Source: a virus. Taken from it: a stretch of 51,388 nucleotides of DNA. This document shows, piece after piece, positions 40,183 through 48,914 of the stretch. The number at the start of each line of letters is the position of its first letter. The stretch's first letter is position 1. Both the position numbers and the translations under genes were made by a program. The DNA lies in the IMG/VR virus record IMGVR_UViG_3300044673_000514, positions 1-51,388 of that record. One strand, 5' to 3'. The notes beneath the pieces are model-generated. The model was not told where the DNA came from. It worked only from the letters and a program-made list of their open reading frames with translations, and ran no database searches.

Positions 40183-43100
40183 ATGGAACTCACACCGGTC
40201 CTCATCGACGCACCCACTCGCCGGGCCCAGATTCGCGCGAAAGCGCTGGAGGGCCTGACGCGGTCCTTCCCGTTGCAAATGCGCGACCGCACCATCGAGC
40301 TCCACGATCCGCACGTGGTCGAGCGCGAGTTCGGACCTGCTGAGCAAAAGCAGGCCCTCCTGCAAGGAAGCACACTGCACGAGCCCGTCCGTGCGACCTT
40401 GGTGATGAAAGATCAGACGGGTAAAGAGTTGGAGCGCGTGAAGAACTTCACGCTCCTGCATCTGCCGTATTTCACCGAACGGCACACGTTCGTGTTGGAC
40501 GGCAATGAATACCAGGTCTCCAATCAGATCCGCATGAAGCCCGGGGTGTACACCCGCAAGCGGGCGAATGAAGAGCTGGAGACGTCGTTCAACTTGTCAA
40601 AGGGCTCGAACTTCCGTCTGTCCCTCGATCCCCGTAAGGGGCACCCGTACCTGGAGTACGGGACCACGACCATCCCGCTGTACCCGGTACTGCGGCACCT
40701 GGGTGTCAGTCACGACAAGATCGTGAAGACCTGGGGTGCCGGGGTCGCCGAGGAAAACCAGCGATCCTTCATCGGCAAAGAGACGCAAGCGATCGAGAAG
40801 CTTTACGGCAAGGTCGTGCATCCGTCGAAGCAAGTTGCCGGCTCCGTCGAGGACAAGGTTCGAGCCATCCAGGCCGCGTACGAGAACACGGCAATGGATC
40901 CTGAAGTCAACCAGGTGACGCTCGGTGTGGCGCACGGCAAAGTGTCGCCGCAGGCGATTCTGGACGCCTCCGCCAAGCTGCTGTCGGTCTACAAGAGTGG
41001 CGACGACGTCGACGACCGCGACAGCTTGGCCTTCAAGACGTTCCATTCGGTCGACGACTTCATCAAAGAGCGCGTGAGCCTGGACGCGCGCGCCCTCGCG
41101 ATGCGGGTCAAGGGACGTGCGGTCACCAAAAACACCATCCGTGAGATCGTTCCCGCTGCACCGTTCAGCGCGGGTGTGCGGTCGTTTTTGACGGGCTCCC
41201 AGCTCAGCGCCATTCCTACGCAGATCAATCCCATGGAAATGATCGACCATGCGGTGAAAGTGACGTCCTTGGGTGAAGGTGGCATCTCCTCCGAGCGCGC
41301 CATCCCCATGGAGGCCCGGCAGCTCCACCCGACGCACCTGGGCATCCTGGACGCCGTGCGCACGCCCGAGAGCTTCAAAGCGGGCGTCGACATCCGCGCC
41401 TCGATGCTCACCCATCGCGACGCGCAGGGCAACCTGTACACCCCTGTCCGCAACGTGCGCACAGGCAAGTTCGAACAGATCTCGGCTAAGGAGTTGGCCA
41501 AGCTGGTCGTCGCGTTCCCTGGGCAGAAGATGACCGGTCTGGTGGACGCCATGAAGGACGGCCACGTCCAGCACGTGCCCGCGTCCCAGGTGCAGTACGA
41601 GTTCTACCACGCGTCGCAGTTCTACTCGCCTGCGTCCAATCTGATTCCGATGATGGAGTCGATCCAAGGCAATCGCGCGACCATGGGCAGCAAGATGCAG
41701 ACGCAGGCGCTGCCTCTGGTGGACCGCCAGGTGCCGTGGGTGCAGGTGGGGGCGCGCATCCTCGGCGAGTCCGGGAAAGGCAGCGTGTCGTCGTTCGAGC
41801 GGGAGCTCGGGAAGCTCGTCGTGCCCACAGCGCCAGTGGCTGGGAAAGTGGTCAAGATCGACCACCAGTACATCTACATCGACCCCACCGGCATGAAGAA
41901 AGCAGAAGAGATCCGGAACTACGAGATCGATTTTACGAAAGTAGCCGGCAAGGTCAAGCGGCAGAAGACGGTCATGTCGCCGCCGGATTCGCATCGCATC
42001 GTCGTCAAGATCGAATGGGATGTGGGCGACAAGCGCACGGGCGTGAACAAGAAGACGGGCGAGACGTGGGAGAAGGAGATGTTCGCCGCCTACGGCTTCA
42101 TCCCCAAGACCCTGGGTGATGACGGCGAGACCGTCGACGTCTACTTGAAGGAGCAGGGCTTCTTCGCACAAGTGTTCGTGATCCATCAACTCAAGTTTGA
42201 TGGGACGCCTGACGAAGACAAGTGCATGATCGGTTTCTCCAACGCGGACGAAGCCAAGAAGATGTACCTGCGCCACGTGCCTGAGTGGTGTTACGGCTCG
42301 ATGAGCACGTACGCGTGGAGCGACTTCTTCGACGACTACCTGACACCTCGCCGCAAGCAGCCGATGCAGCCGTTGGCCAAATCCAAGTTCCACAAGGCTG
42401 CTGCCGCCGACGACAGCGACCTCATCAAGGTGCCGTACGATACCCATTTCCCCTTCGCGTCCAAGACGTACCTGCACCACAACGTGACGGTGAAGCCCGG
42501 AGATCATGTAAAGGAAGATCAGGCGCTCGGTGACTCCAACTTCACGCGTAACGGAGAGCTGGCGCTCGGCCGTAACATGAAGGTGGGGTACATGGCCTAC
42601 TACGGCCTGAACTCCAATGACGCGGTGGTGATCTCGGAGGGGGCGGCCAAGAAGCTCACCTCCGAGCACATGTATAAAGAGGTACTTGACGTCGATGCTG
42701 ACATCATCATGCGGCGCGAGCTGCACCGCCTCTACTACGGCGCAAAGTACACAGGCGACCAGTACCGACGCCTCGATGCCGAGGGTGTGATCAAGAAAGG
42801 TGAGATCGTGATGCCGCACGAGCTCATCATCGCCGTGGCTCGGAAGGGGAAGTTGAGCGCAACGGACGCCCTCTTGGGCAACCTCAAGAAGACGCTCGCC
42901 AACCCGTACCGCGAAGAGGTCCGCACCTGGGACCACGATTTTCCGGGAGAGGTGGTCGACGTCTACAAGTCGGATCGCCGTGTGGTGGTGACGATCAAAA
43001 CCCAGGAGCCGATGCGCATCGGAGACAAGCTGGCCGGACGCTACGGCAACAAGGGCGTCATCTCGCACATCGTCCCCGACGAGAAGATGGTGCAGGACGC

Positions 43101-45060
43101 CAAAGGGCAGCCGATCGACATCCTGTACACCTCCGCAGGTGTCATCTCCCGCATCAATCCAGCGCAGATCATCGAAACGGCTATCGCAAAGGTGGCGGAA
43201 AAGACAGGCAAGCCGATCGTGGTGGAGAACTTCTCCGGGCGGGACAACGTGCAGTGGGCCAAAGACCTGCTCAAGCAGCACGGGATTTCGGACAAGGAGA
43301 CCGTATTCGACCCCATGTCAGGGAAGACGATCCCGGGCGTGCTCGTCGGGCCGCAGTACACGTTGCGCCTGTTCAAGACCACCGACTCGAACTTCTCGGC
43401 TCGCGGTACCGGCGCTTACGACGTCAACCAGCAGCCGACCAAGGGCGGTGACGAAGGTGCCAAGGGCATCGGCAAGATGGAGTTCAACGCGCTCGTCGCG
43501 CACAATGCGCGCAACGTGCTCCACGAGACCTCGGTGCTCAAGAGCCAGAAGAACGACGCGTTCTGGCGCGCCGCGCAGCTGGGCATGCCGCTGCCGCCGC
43601 TGAAGTCGAGCTTCGCGTATGACAAGTTCGAGCACATGATCCAGGCCGCTGGCATCAAGATCGAGAAGAAGGGACACACGGCTACGTTGCGGCCTCTGAC
43701 CGACGCAGACGTCACCCGCATGTCAGCGGGCGCCGTGCAGAACGAGAAACTGGTCAAGGCCAAAAATCTCGAGCCCGAGCGCGGCGGTCTCTTTGATCCC
43801 GTGACAACCGGCGGGCCTACGGGCACGAAGTGGTCGCACATCGAGTTGGCTGAGCCGATCCTGAACCCGGTGTTTTTCGAGCCCGCACGACGCCTGCTGG
43901 GTCTGACCAACAAGGCGCTCGAGGAGATGCACGCAAACGAAGGCGGGGCCGGTGTCAAGACACGGTTGAATCAGATCGACGTGGACGCGCGGCTGGCGCA
44001 GTTGCGTGCCAACATGAAGGGCTTGCCGCCGTCGAAGTTGGACGACGCAGTCAAACAGATCAAGATGCTGCAAGCTCTACGAGCCGGCGGTCTCAAGGCG
44101 GGCGACGCCTACGTGCTCAGCAAGCTGCCGGTGTTGCCACCGGTGATGCGTCCCATCTTGCCCGGTCCCAGCGGGGATCTGGTGGTCGGCGATTCCAACT
44201 ACCTCTACCAGAGCGCCATTCTCCACAACAACGCGTTGCACACGCAGGTCACCGATCGAGCCTTGCCTCCGCAAGAACATGCACAGCTGCGCCAGAACCT
44301 GTTCAACGCCATGGGCGCTGTGATCGGAACGCATGACAGCGACAACCCGAAGCTGCAGAAGCGCAACGTGAAGGGGTTCATCGAGCACCTGACCGGCAAG
44401 ACGACGCCGAAGAGCTCCTTCTTCCAGAAGAAGTTGCTGAAGCGTCAACAGGACTTCTCAGGACGCGGGACGATCGCACCAGACGGTTCTCTGGGCATGG
44501 ATGAGGTCGGACTCCCAGAAGAGATGCTCTGGGGTATGTTCAGCAAGTTCGTGATCGCGCGTCTGGTGCGCCGCGGGTTCCCGGCGGTGCAGGCCAACGA
44601 GATGGTGCACAAGCGACACCCGGCGGCGCGCGACGCGTTGATGGCCGAGGTTGCCGAACGCCCCGTCATGGTCAATCGTGCGCCAACGCTACACCGCTAC
44701 AACATCATCGGCGCCTACGCGGTGCCAGTCCCAGGGAAAACGATCCGGGTGAATGCGTTCATGGAGCCGCACATGAACGCGGACTACGACGGTGACACCT
44801 TCCAGGTGCACACGCCCGCGTTGCCCGCCGCAGTGGCGGAGGTCAAGCAGATGACGTTGTCGAACTTGATCTTCGGTGACAAGTCGAAGGACGAACTGCT
44901 CGTCAAGCCGGCGATGGAAGCCGTCATGGGCATCCACATGGCCACGCAACATACGGCGGGCGCCGCCGGCAAGGTCCACAAGTACAAGACCAAGAGCGAC
45001 GCGCTCGCAGCGTACAAACGCGGCGAGATTCAACTCAGCGACAAAGTGGAGATCGCATGA
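40183..45060 (+). CDS. RNA polymerase beta / beta-prime N-terminal fusion with embedded pyrophosphatase-like domain
   Basis: A 1625-residue polymerase. Beta part: FVLDGNEYQVSNQIRMKPGV (about 103), YYGLNSNDAVVISEGAAKK (about 808), IGDKLAGRYGNKGVISHIVP (about 946), and YDVNQQPTKGGDEGAKGIGK. Residues about 600-715 are foreign to RNA polymerase: MFAAYGFIPKTLGDDGETVD, QVFVIHQLKFDGTPDEDKCM, IGFSNADEAKKMYL. They look like the InPase-like domain of phage polyvalent proteins. Beta-prime begins near 1185 (NLEPERGGLF, KWSHIELAEPI). It continues through RPVMVNRAPTLHRYNIIGAY to the catalytic NADYDGD (about 1531), then ends. Bridge helix and trigger loop are encoded by 46667-48466. It should transcribe phage genes with that subunit; no alpha subunit was seen. 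Confidence 0.92.
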   Translation: MELTPVLIDAPTRRAQIRAKALEGLTRSFPLQMRDRTIELHDPHVVEREFGPAEQKQALLQGSTLHEPVRATLVMKDQTGKELERVKNFTLLHLPYFTERHTFVLDGNEYQVSNQIRMKPGVYTRKRANEELETSFNLSKGSNFRLSLDPRKGHPYLEYGTTTIPLYPVLRHLGVSHDKIVKTWGAGVAEENQRSFIGKETQAIEKLYGKVVHPSKQVAGSVEDKVRAIQAAYENTAMDPEVNQVTLGVAHGKVSPQAILDASAKLLSVYKSGDDVDDRDSLAFKTFHSVDDFIKERVSLDARALAMRVKGRAVTKNTIREIVPAAPFSAGVRSFLTGSQLSAIPTQINPMEMIDHAVKVTSLGEGGISSERAIPMEARQLHPTHLGILDAVRTPESFKAGVDIRASMLTHRDAQGNLYTPVRNVRTGKFEQISAKELAKLVVAFPGQKMTGLVDAMKDGHVQHVPASQVQYEFYHASQFYSPASNLIPMMESIQGNRATMGSKMQTQALPLVDRQVPWVQVGARILGESGKGSVSSFERELGKLVVPTAPVAGKVVKIDHQYIYIDPTGMKKAEEIRNYEIDFTKVAGKVKRQKTVMSPPDSHRIVVKIEWDVGDKRTGVNKKTGETWEKEMFAAYGFIPKTLGDDGETVDVYLKEQGFFAQVFVIHQLKFDGTPDEDKCMIGFSNADEAKKMYLRHVPEWCYGSMSTYAWSDFFDDYLTPRRKQPMQPLAKSKFHKAAAADDSDLIKVPYDTHFPFASKTYLHHNVTVKPGDHVKEDQALGDSNFTRNGELALGRNMKVGYMAYYGLNSNDAVVISEGAAKKLTSEHMYKEVLDVDADIIMRRELHRLYYGAKYTGDQYRRLDAEGVIKKGEIVMPHELIIAVARKGKLSATDALLGNLKKTLANPYREEVRTWDHDFPGEVVDVYKSDRRVVVTIKTQEPMRIGDKLAGRYGNKGVISHIVPDEKMVQDAKGQPIDILYTSAGVISRINPAQIIETAIAKVAEKTGKPIVVENFSGRDNVQWAKDLLKQHGISDKETVFDPMSGKTIPGVLVGPQYTLRLFKTTDSNFSARGTGAYDVNQQPTKGGDEGAKGIGKMEFNALVAHNARNVLHETSVLKSQKNDAFWRAAQLGMPLPPLKSSFAYDKFEHMIQAAGIKIEKKGHTATLRPLTDADVTRMSAGAVQNEKLVKAKNLEPERGGLFDPVTTGGPTGTKWSHIELAEPILNPVFFEPARRLLGLTNKALEEMHANEGGAGVKTRLNQIDVDARLAQLRANMKGLPPSKLDDAVKQIKMLQALRAGGLKAGDAYVLSKLPVLPPVMRPILPGPSGDLVVGDSNYLYQSAILHNNALHTQVTDRALPPQEHAQLRQNLFNAMGAVIGTHDSDNPKLQKRNVKGFIEHLTGKTTPKSSFFQKKLLKRQQDFSGRGTIAPDGSLGMDEVGLPEEMLWGMFSKFVIARLVRRGFPAVQANEMVHKRHPAARDALMAEVAERPVMVNRAPTLHRYNIIGAYAVPVPGKTIRVNAFMEPHMNADYDGDTFQVHTPALPAAVAEVKQMTLSNLIFGDKSKDELLVKPAMEAVMGIHMATQHTAGAAGKVHKYKTKSDALAAYKRGEIQLSDKVEIA

Positions 45061-45644
45061 ACTACCGGACCCAGCCTGACGCGCCCGCAACCCCCGAGGC
45101 CGCCCCTGCCGAACAGCCGGCCGCCCCTGCGGAGGCTGCACCTGTCGAACAACCGGCTGCGGAGCCAACCACCGCATCTGAGGGGATGCACCCGTTGGCG
45201 GTGTCGCCGGAGGAGGGGCTGTTTGCGGTGCCGCAACAAGCGATGATCAGCTTGCTGCAGAAAGCCCTCAAGCTCAAGTACACCGCCGTGCTGGCGTATA
45301 TCAACTACGGTGATCGGATTCGCGCACATTACCGCGATACGATCTACGCTCATTTCCAGGAGCACTTGGACGAAGAGCGAAAAGCCTGTTACGATCTCGC
45401 CATGAAGATCACTGCGCTCGGCGGAGAACCCGATGTGCAGGTGCAGAAGGTGCCATCGACTCCCGCCTTGGCGGAGATGTTCATGCACCTGATGCGGCTC
45501 GAGAAAGAGCTCATCGAGGGTCAGCGGGCCATCTTGGCGGCGGCCGGAGAGAATGTGGGTCTGCGGATCCTCATCGAAAACTCGCTGCTGGAGGATCAAC
45601 GACATCTGGACGACATTCGGCGTATGATGGTGCCCGTGCTCTGA
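45057..45644 (+). CDS. ferritin-like four-helix protein
   Basis: A 195-residue protein whose start overlaps the RNA polymerase stop by 4 bases. An Ala/Pro/Glu-rich tail of about 45 residues precedes a four-helix segment: LQKALKLKYTAVLAYINYGD, YAHFQEHLDEERKACYDLAM followed by ITALGGEP, LMRLEKELIEGQRAILAAAG, and LIENSLLEDQRHLDDIRRMM. This helix order and the LGGEP turn match bacterioferritin/Dps-like proteins. The usual iron ligands are only partly kept: the first-helix Glu position is Lys, and the E-x-x-H of helix 2 looks like E-x-x-x-C. It may be structural rather than an iron oxidase. It sits between the two RNA polymerase genes. Confidence 0.72.
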   Translation: MNYRTQPDAPATPEAAPAEQPAAPAEAAPVEQPAAEPTTASEGMHPLAVSPEEGLFAVPQQAMISLLQKALKLKYTAVLAYINYGDRIRAHYRDTIYAHFQEHLDEERKACYDLAMKITALGGEPDVQVQKVPSTPALAEMFMHLMRLEKELIEGQRAILAAAGENVGLRILIENSLLEDQRHLDDIRRMMVPVL

Positions 45645-45668
45645 CCTACGATTGGGGCGGAGGTTACT

Positions 45669-46031
45669 ATGCTCGAGCTCTTTTTGAACTGGGGTCTCCC
45701 CATCCTGGGCACCGCGCTCACCGGTCTGGTGGTCACCTTCCTGCGCAAGAAGATGAACCTGACGCTCACCAGCGACCAGGAAAAGATCATCGGCGACATC
45801 CTCAAGAAGTCGATCGGGTACGCCGAAGAGTGGGCGCGAAAGCAGATCAAGGCGAAGAGCGCCGGTCTGCCTGACGTGGGAGTCGTCAAGACGCCCGCGC
45901 CCAACTTGGGGCCGCAAAAGCTCGAAGTGGCGATCGACTTCGCCAAGCAAGAGTTGAAGCGTGCCAAGATCGACCTGAACGATGACCAGGTCAACCAACT
46001 CCTGCACTCTGCCCTGGGGATGCTCCGGTGA
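45669..46031 (+). CDS. holin-like protein (LLH / superfamily 6 type)
   Basis: A 120-residue protein. One N-terminal membrane segment, LNWGLPILGTALTGLVVTFL, is followed by RKKMNLTLTSDQEKIIGDIL, KSIGYAEEWARKQIKA, and a C-terminal KLEVAIDFAKQELKRAKIDL. That is one membrane span, a 'Lx(I/L)T-x-(D/E)Q-(E/Q)' helix, a 'YAEE' helix and a closing helix, as in the LL-H type holins. In many phages such proteins permeabilise the inner membrane at lysis; some relatives are virion membrane proteins. A good ribosome site (GGCGGAGG) precedes the ATG. The following gene starts with GTG overlapping its stop. Confidence 0.72.
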   Translation: MLELFLNWGLPILGTALTGLVVTFLRKKMNLTLTSDQEKIIGDILKKSIGYAEEWARKQIKAKSAGLPDVGVVKTPAPNLGPQKLEVAIDFAKQELKRAKIDLNDDQVNQLLHSALGMLR

Positions 46032-46315
46032 AGCACGCCTACGCTGCCGGCGTGAAAGCTGCCTTTGAACAGTTCGGCGTCCGCGTGGCGTCGGAGCTGT
46101 TCGGGCAGCGCATGCCGTCTGGTCCTGATCATCTCGGCGCGGAGTGGTTGACCAAGGCGTTGGAAGGGCACGTGGATGATCATCAGCCCGTGGGCACTGC
46201 CGCGTCTCATCGGCCGCTCGAGAAGCCGCCCATGTGGGGTCCACGCGCCAGCTTGGAAGCGACCACCGGGCTTGGATCAAACTCACCCGGAATGGGTCGT
46301 TACGGAGGCGTGTGA
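46028..46315 (+). CDS. small protein with N-terminal AYxxGxxAAFxxFG motif, 95 aa
   Basis: The GTG at 46028 overlaps the holin-like stop (GTGA). The N-terminus reads MKHAYAAGVKAAFEQFGVRV. The same pattern is found at the starts of the proteins at 46315 and 48466. The remaining 70 residues are Gly/Pro/His-rich and probably flexible, ending GSNSPGMGRYGGV. A short amphipathic helix followed by a low-complexity tail suggests a tag for assembly or packaging rather than an enzyme. The stop overlaps the next ATG (TGATG). Confidence 0.62.
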   Translation: MKHAYAAGVKAAFEQFGVRVASELFGQRMPSGPDHLGAEWLTKALEGHVDDHQPVGTAASHRPLEKPPMWGPRASLEATTGLGSNSPGMGRYGGV

Positions 46316-46662
46316 TGTCGATTTTGGATCAAGCGTATCAGCAGGGACAACTGGCCGCTTTCGCCAAGTTTGCTGCGGGCATGTCCGCCGCCAACATTCG
46401 AGGCGCCGTCCCCAACGTGCCCATGGCGTCTACTGCGGCGTCTGCCGCCGCGCCGTCGCTGCAACAAGTCCAGCCGGTGCGTCCGGCCGCCCCGCGGCCT
46501 GCAGCCCCGGCTGCCACACCGGGAGTCCAGGGTTGGGCGCAACGAGCCTGGGGTGGGCTGAACCGCGTGGCGTCCAATCCGCTGGGCCAGATTGGGCTCA
46601 GCATCGGCGCGCCCATGCTGCTCAGCGGCATGATGAGCGGCAACAACAATCAGCAGGGTTGA
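46315..46662 (+). CDS. small Ala/Pro-rich protein with the same N-terminal motif, 115 aa
   Basis: The ATG at 46315 shares its first base with the upstream stop. The protein starts MSILDQAYQQGQLAAFAKFA, carrying the AYxxGxxAAFxxF motif of its neighbours. It continues with a low-complexity Ala/Pro/Val segment (RPAAPRPAAPAATPG). A glycine-containing hydrophobic stretch, LGQIGLSIGAPMLLSGMM, lies near the C-terminus and may insert in a membrane. It ends NNNQQG. No family was recognised. It directly precedes the second RNA polymerase gene (4-base gap). Confidence 0.62.
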   Translation: MSILDQAYQQGQLAAFAKFAAGMSAANIRGAVPNVPMASTAASAAAPSLQQVQPVRPAAPRPAAPAATPGVQGWAQRAWGGLNRVASNPLGQIGLSIGAPMLLSGMMSGNNNQQG

Positions 46663-46666
46663 TCGC

Positions 46667-48466
46667 ATGGCACAGACCCTCGGCCACTTCTTGGTGAACG
46701 ATCTTCTGCCCTCCGCGTACCGTTCGGACGAGGCGCTGAGCAAGTCGGCGCTCAACAAGAAGTTGACCGCCTTGGCGAAGGAAGATCCGCGCGCATACGT
46801 GGACATCGTCACCAAGCTCAAGAAGCTCGGTGATGAGGTGTCGACGTTGGAGGGCGTCTCCGTCGGTTTGGATGACATCGCGCCGGATTACGTCAATCGC
46901 GACAAGATCATGAAGCCTGCTGTGGCCGCTGTCAAAGCCGCTCCGACGCAAGAAGCCAAAGAGAAGCTGATCCTTGACGTGCAGGACCGCATGATGCACT
47001 ACACCCGGACGCATCCCGGGACGATGACGCAGATGGCGTTGTCAGGGGCACGCGGCAACGTCCCCCAGCTGATGAAGACCGTCGGCTCGCCTGTAGCAGC
47101 GGTCGACCACAAGGGCGCCATTACGCCGTGGTTGATCAGCAAGTCGTATTCTGAAGGGCTGTCGCCTGCGGAATACTGGGTGACGGGGAACGAAGCCCGC
47201 ATCAATACGATCAAGAGTTCGACGTCTGTCGCAGAGCCGGGTGACTTGGCGAAGATCCTGGTGAACAACATGTACCCGTACGTCGTGACCATGGACGACT
47301 GCGGGACGCACAACGGGATCGCCCTCGCAGCATCGGACGGCCACATCGTGGGGCGCTACCTCGCGCGCGATGTCGGCAAGTTTCACCACAACGACCTGGT
47401 GACTCCCAGTGTGGCGGCGCAACTGCGCACCCAGGTGGACACGGTCTACGTGCGGTCACCGATGACCTGTGTCGCCAAAGACGGTGTCTGCAAGAAGTGT
47501 CAGGGTGTGGACGAGAAGGGTCAGCCACACGCGATTGGCGTGAACGCGGGCGTTCGCGCGGCTCAGGCGCTGTCGGAACCCCTCACGCAGTTTGCGCTGA
47601 ACGCCAAGCACGGCGTCCGCGTCCTCAAAGGCGCGTCCAAAGAGCTCGATGGCCTGGCCGGCGTGCGCCAGATGATCGAAGTGCCGCAGAGCTTCTTCAA
47701 CAAAGCGACGCTGGCCGAACGTGCAGGCGTGATCAAAAACACGGTCAAGGCGCCTCACGGCGGACACTACGTGTACGTGGATGATCACGAACACTACGTG
47801 GCACCGCATCTCGAGCTCCTCGTGCACCCAGGCCAGCGCGTTGAAGCCGGCGACGTTCTTTCCGAAGGCGTGCCCAAGCCCGACGAGCTGGTGGCACATA
47901 AGGGGCTCGGCGCGGGTCGCCAGTATTTGGCGGATGCGCTGCATCGCCTCTACAAGAAGCAAGGGGTGGACGTTGACAAGCGCCACCTTGAGATCTTGGC
48001 ACGTGCAGATCTCAACCACGTCCGTGTCCTCGATCACTCAGATGACCATCCAGAGCTCCTCCGTGGCGACATCGTGCACTACGACGTCTACCGGCAAGCG
48101 CTCGGCCAGCATCTCGCGACCGTACCGACCGACAAGGCGATGGGCGCTGTACTCGGTAAAGAGTACCTGCACCTCACCGTCGGGACACCGATCACACCCG
48201 CCATCGTCGAGCTCCTCAAGCGACACGGCATTCTGCAGGTGGAGGTGTCGACGTCAGCGCCGCGTGTCGAGTTCATCATGAAGCCGATGACGCGGAATCC
48301 GCTGCTGAACCCGGATTGGATGGCGCGGCTGAGCCACCGGTACCTGAAAGACTCCGTGCTCAAAGGCGCGCATTTCGGTGACGCCACCGATTGGCACTCC
48401 ACGCATCCCGTTCCAGCCTACGCTATGGGCCACGAGTTCGGGTCTGGAAAGGACGGGCGCTACTAA
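46667..48466 (+). CDS. RNA polymerase beta-prime C-terminal subunit
   Basis: A 599-residue protein covering the C-terminal half of beta-prime. The bridge helix is ALSGARGNVPQLMKTVG (about residue 125). The trigger-loop region follows: ITPWLISKSYSEGLSPAEYW, NEARINTIKSSTSVAEPGDL, AKILVNNMYPYV. A zinc-like segment is VRSPMTCVAKDGVCKKCQG. GVNAGVRAAQALSEPLTQFA replaces the bacterial GIIAAQSIGEPGTQ helix, with LNAKHG after it. These features complete the active site whose NADYDGD loop is on the product of 40183-45060. The two chains should therefore assemble. The C-terminal half is more divergent. The stop overlaps the next ATG (TAATG). Confidence 0.9.
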   Translation: MAQTLGHFLVNDLLPSAYRSDEALSKSALNKKLTALAKEDPRAYVDIVTKLKKLGDEVSTLEGVSVGLDDIAPDYVNRDKIMKPAVAAVKAAPTQEAKEKLILDVQDRMMHYTRTHPGTMTQMALSGARGNVPQLMKTVGSPVAAVDHKGAITPWLISKSYSEGLSPAEYWVTGNEARINTIKSSTSVAEPGDLAKILVNNMYPYVVTMDDCGTHNGIALAASDGHIVGRYLARDVGKFHHNDLVTPSVAAQLRTQVDTVYVRSPMTCVAKDGVCKKCQGVDEKGQPHAIGVNAGVRAAQALSEPLTQFALNAKHGVRVLKGASKELDGLAGVRQMIEVPQSFFNKATLAERAGVIKNTVKAPHGGHYVYVDDHEHYVAPHLELLVHPGQRVEAGDVLSEGVPKPDELVAHKGLGAGRQYLADALHRLYKKQGVDVDKRHLEILARADLNHVRVLDHSDDHPELLRGDIVHYDVYRQALGQHLATVPTDKAMGAVLGKEYLHLTVGTPITPAIVELLKRHGILQVEVSTSAPRVEFIMKPMTRNPLLNPDWMARLSHRYLKDSVLKGAHFGDATDWHSTHPVPAYAMGHEFGSGKDGRY

Positions 48467-48900
48467 TGATCACGAACGCACGCCTCCGTGGGATTGAAGC
48501 CGCGCTGACGACCTTCGGCATCGACAAGACTGCCGACGCGAAGTCTTTTTTTCTCGGCAACCCGACCGAGTACATGTCCCAGCTGCGCAACGGGCAGCTG
48601 TTTTCCCGTACGGGCATGATCGCCAAGAGCATGGACCCTCGCACGAGCAGTATGCCGGTGCTGAGCGGCGCCATGATGTACGGTCTGCCAGCGTACCAGC
48701 TGTATCAAGCCGCGCGGAGCCATCCGGGTCAGCGTGGATCGGCGGTCGGCTCCCTGGTCGGCGGGCTCGCTGGCGGCGCTTTGGGTGGTCCTTTGGGCTT
48801 GGTAGGTAGCGCTGTGGGTAGTACGCTCGGCAGCGCCTTGGGCGAGTCAGTCGGCCGCCACTTCAACAGACGTGACCCGCAGGATCCCCGGCTGAGATGA
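48466..48900 (+). CDS. glycine-zipper protein with the shared N-terminal motif, 144 aa
   Basis: The ATG at 48466 shares a base with the RNA polymerase stop. The N-terminus MITNARLRGIEAALTTFGID matches the GxxAAxxxFG pattern seen at 46028 and 46315. The C-terminal third, SAVGSLVGGLAGGALGGPLG and the following VGSAVGSTLGSALGESVG, is a regular glycine zipper typical of membrane-inserting or pore-like proteins. It ends with a basic tail (RHFNRRDPQDPRLR). A virion-delivered membrane protein, or one that helps eject other proteins, is possible. A terminator follows at 48915. Confidence 0.65.
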   Translation: MITNARLRGIEAALTTFGIDKTADAKSFFLGNPTEYMSQLRNGQLFSRTGMIAKSMDPRTSSMPVLSGAMMYGLPAYQLYQAARSHPGQRGSAVGSLVGGLAGGALGGPLGLVGSAVGSTLGSALGESVGRHFNRRDPQDPRLR

Positions 48901-48914
48901 GTTTTCCTCGTTCC

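Noticed and set aside
40597-43281. 894-residue minus-strand ORF opposite the RNA polymerase
   Set aside because: Antisense shadow of a well-identified gene, with Arg/His/Leu-rich composition and no domain.
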